Origin: Pseudomonas putida
GTDB taxonomy: Bacteria; Pseudomonadota; Gammaproteobacteria; Pseudomonadales; Pseudomonadaceae
Reading direction: 5' to 3'
Length of the DNA: 62,836 nucleotides
NCBI RefSeq assembly: GCF_001941965.1
Contig: NZ_MKZO01000033.1
Span: 1-62,836, forward strand
The notes under the pieces are model-generated. The model ran no database searches and was not told the origin of the DNA. It saw only the letters and a program-made list of their open reading frames with translations. Shown here piece after piece: positions 62,695-62,836 of the stretch. A program made the position numbers and the translations under genes. How positions within the stretch are numbered: position 1 is the first letter of the stretch; each line of letters begins with the position of its first letter.

Positions 62695-62789
62695 CTCAAG
62701 GGCCTCATCGCTGGCAAGCCAGCTCTCACAGGGATCGCGTGCACCGCAGACCTTGTGGGAGCTGGCTTGCCAGCGATGAGGCCATCAGC
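62695..62789. repeat. REP inverted pair at the right edge of the pap cluster
   Basis: Inverted arms of the common core (one arm with CTCTCACA instead of CTCCCACA) around GGATCGCGTGCACCGCAGAC. It lies just upstream of the LuxR-type gene and marks the right border of the biosynthetic island. The remaining bases to 62836 hold no recognisable feature. Confidence 0.88.
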
Positions 62790-62836
62790 AGCACCATAGC
62801 ACTCAGCCCCCCTGCACCGACAAACAGCCCCCCGCC

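Noticed and set aside
7809..62789. Repeated 20-25 bp units as a possible CRISPR array.
   Set aside because: The units occur as scattered inverted pairs at gene ends, not as direct repeats with regular spacers, and no cas genes are present.
53408..62836. Recent foreign transfer of the pap cluster shown by base composition.
   Set aside because: GC-rich codon use looks the same as in neighbouring genes by eye, and no integrase, transposase or tRNA is adjacent. Accessory status is inferred only from gene content.

Overview
The window is chromosomal DNA from a Pseudomonas of the fluorescens group. The grounds are its high GC content, a 16S rRNA 5' end of the Pseudomonas type at the left edge, typical Pseudomonas gene neighbourhoods (braCDEFG; pdxH, OmpA, esterase; dinG; quiP with a GST), and twelve REP inverted pairs built on the core GTGGGAGCTGGCTTGCCAGC. 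From memory, much of 22.6-50.4 kb keeps the gene order of the P. aeruginosa PA1032-PA1074 region.

Layout. 1-0.6 kb: start of a minus-strand rRNA operon with boxA and two tandem promoters. 0.6-6.1 kb: c-di-GMP and sensory genes (MASE2-GGDEF, CHASE4-PAS-GGDEF-EAL, GAF histidine kinase). 5.9-7.8 kb: divergent LysR regulator and SDR. 8-11 kb: AaeXAB-like efflux operon. 11.3-12.2 kb: ccoM and two small hypotheticals. 12.4-15.2 kb: rapA. 15.3-20 kb: MFS transporter, an MHYT-GGDEF-EAL gene broken by an in-frame TAA, and a beta-hydroxyacid dehydrogenase. 20.2-22.4 kb: an unusual tubulin/FtsZ-superfamily protein. 22.6-28.3 kb: DUF2288 gene and the branched-chain amino acid ABC transporter. 28.4-37.3 kb: lipoproteins, FAD oxidoreductase, cysteine-synthase-like enzyme, nhaA, pdxH, OmpA with a histone-H1-like tail, and a beta-lactamase-fold esterase. 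37.5-47.9 kb: GH50-like glycosidase, dinG, a collagen-like secreted protein, paired OmpA/TSP3 lipoproteins, SEC-C proteins and a GST. 48-53.3 kb: quiP acylase and an exonuclease/ATP-dependent ligase repair pair.

The accessory highlight is 53.4-62.7 kb, a seven-gene minus-strand operon bracketed by REP pairs and preceded by a LuxR-type regulator. It encodes a complete 4-aminophenylalanine pathway: aminodeoxychorismate synthase PapA, mutase PapB and dehydrogenase PapC. To this it adds an alpha-oxoamine synthase, an NPPY-type methyltransferase, a DAAO-fold FAD oxidoreductase and a DHA2-type exporter. The simplest reading is that chorismate becomes 4-aminophenylalanine, which the oxoamine synthase condenses with a short acyl-CoA to an alpha-aminoketone. 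Such aminoketones self-condense to dihydropyrazines that oxidise to pyrazines. I recall, without being able to verify it here, a report from P. fluorescens SBW25 of papABC plus three adjacent genes giving a 4-aminophenylalanine-derived pyrazine, so this cluster is probably of that type rather than wholly new. Its regulation, the methyltransferase target and the FAD step still look open.

Coordinates, motifs and overlaps were read directly from the sequence. Family names rest on motif recognition; no database search was run.
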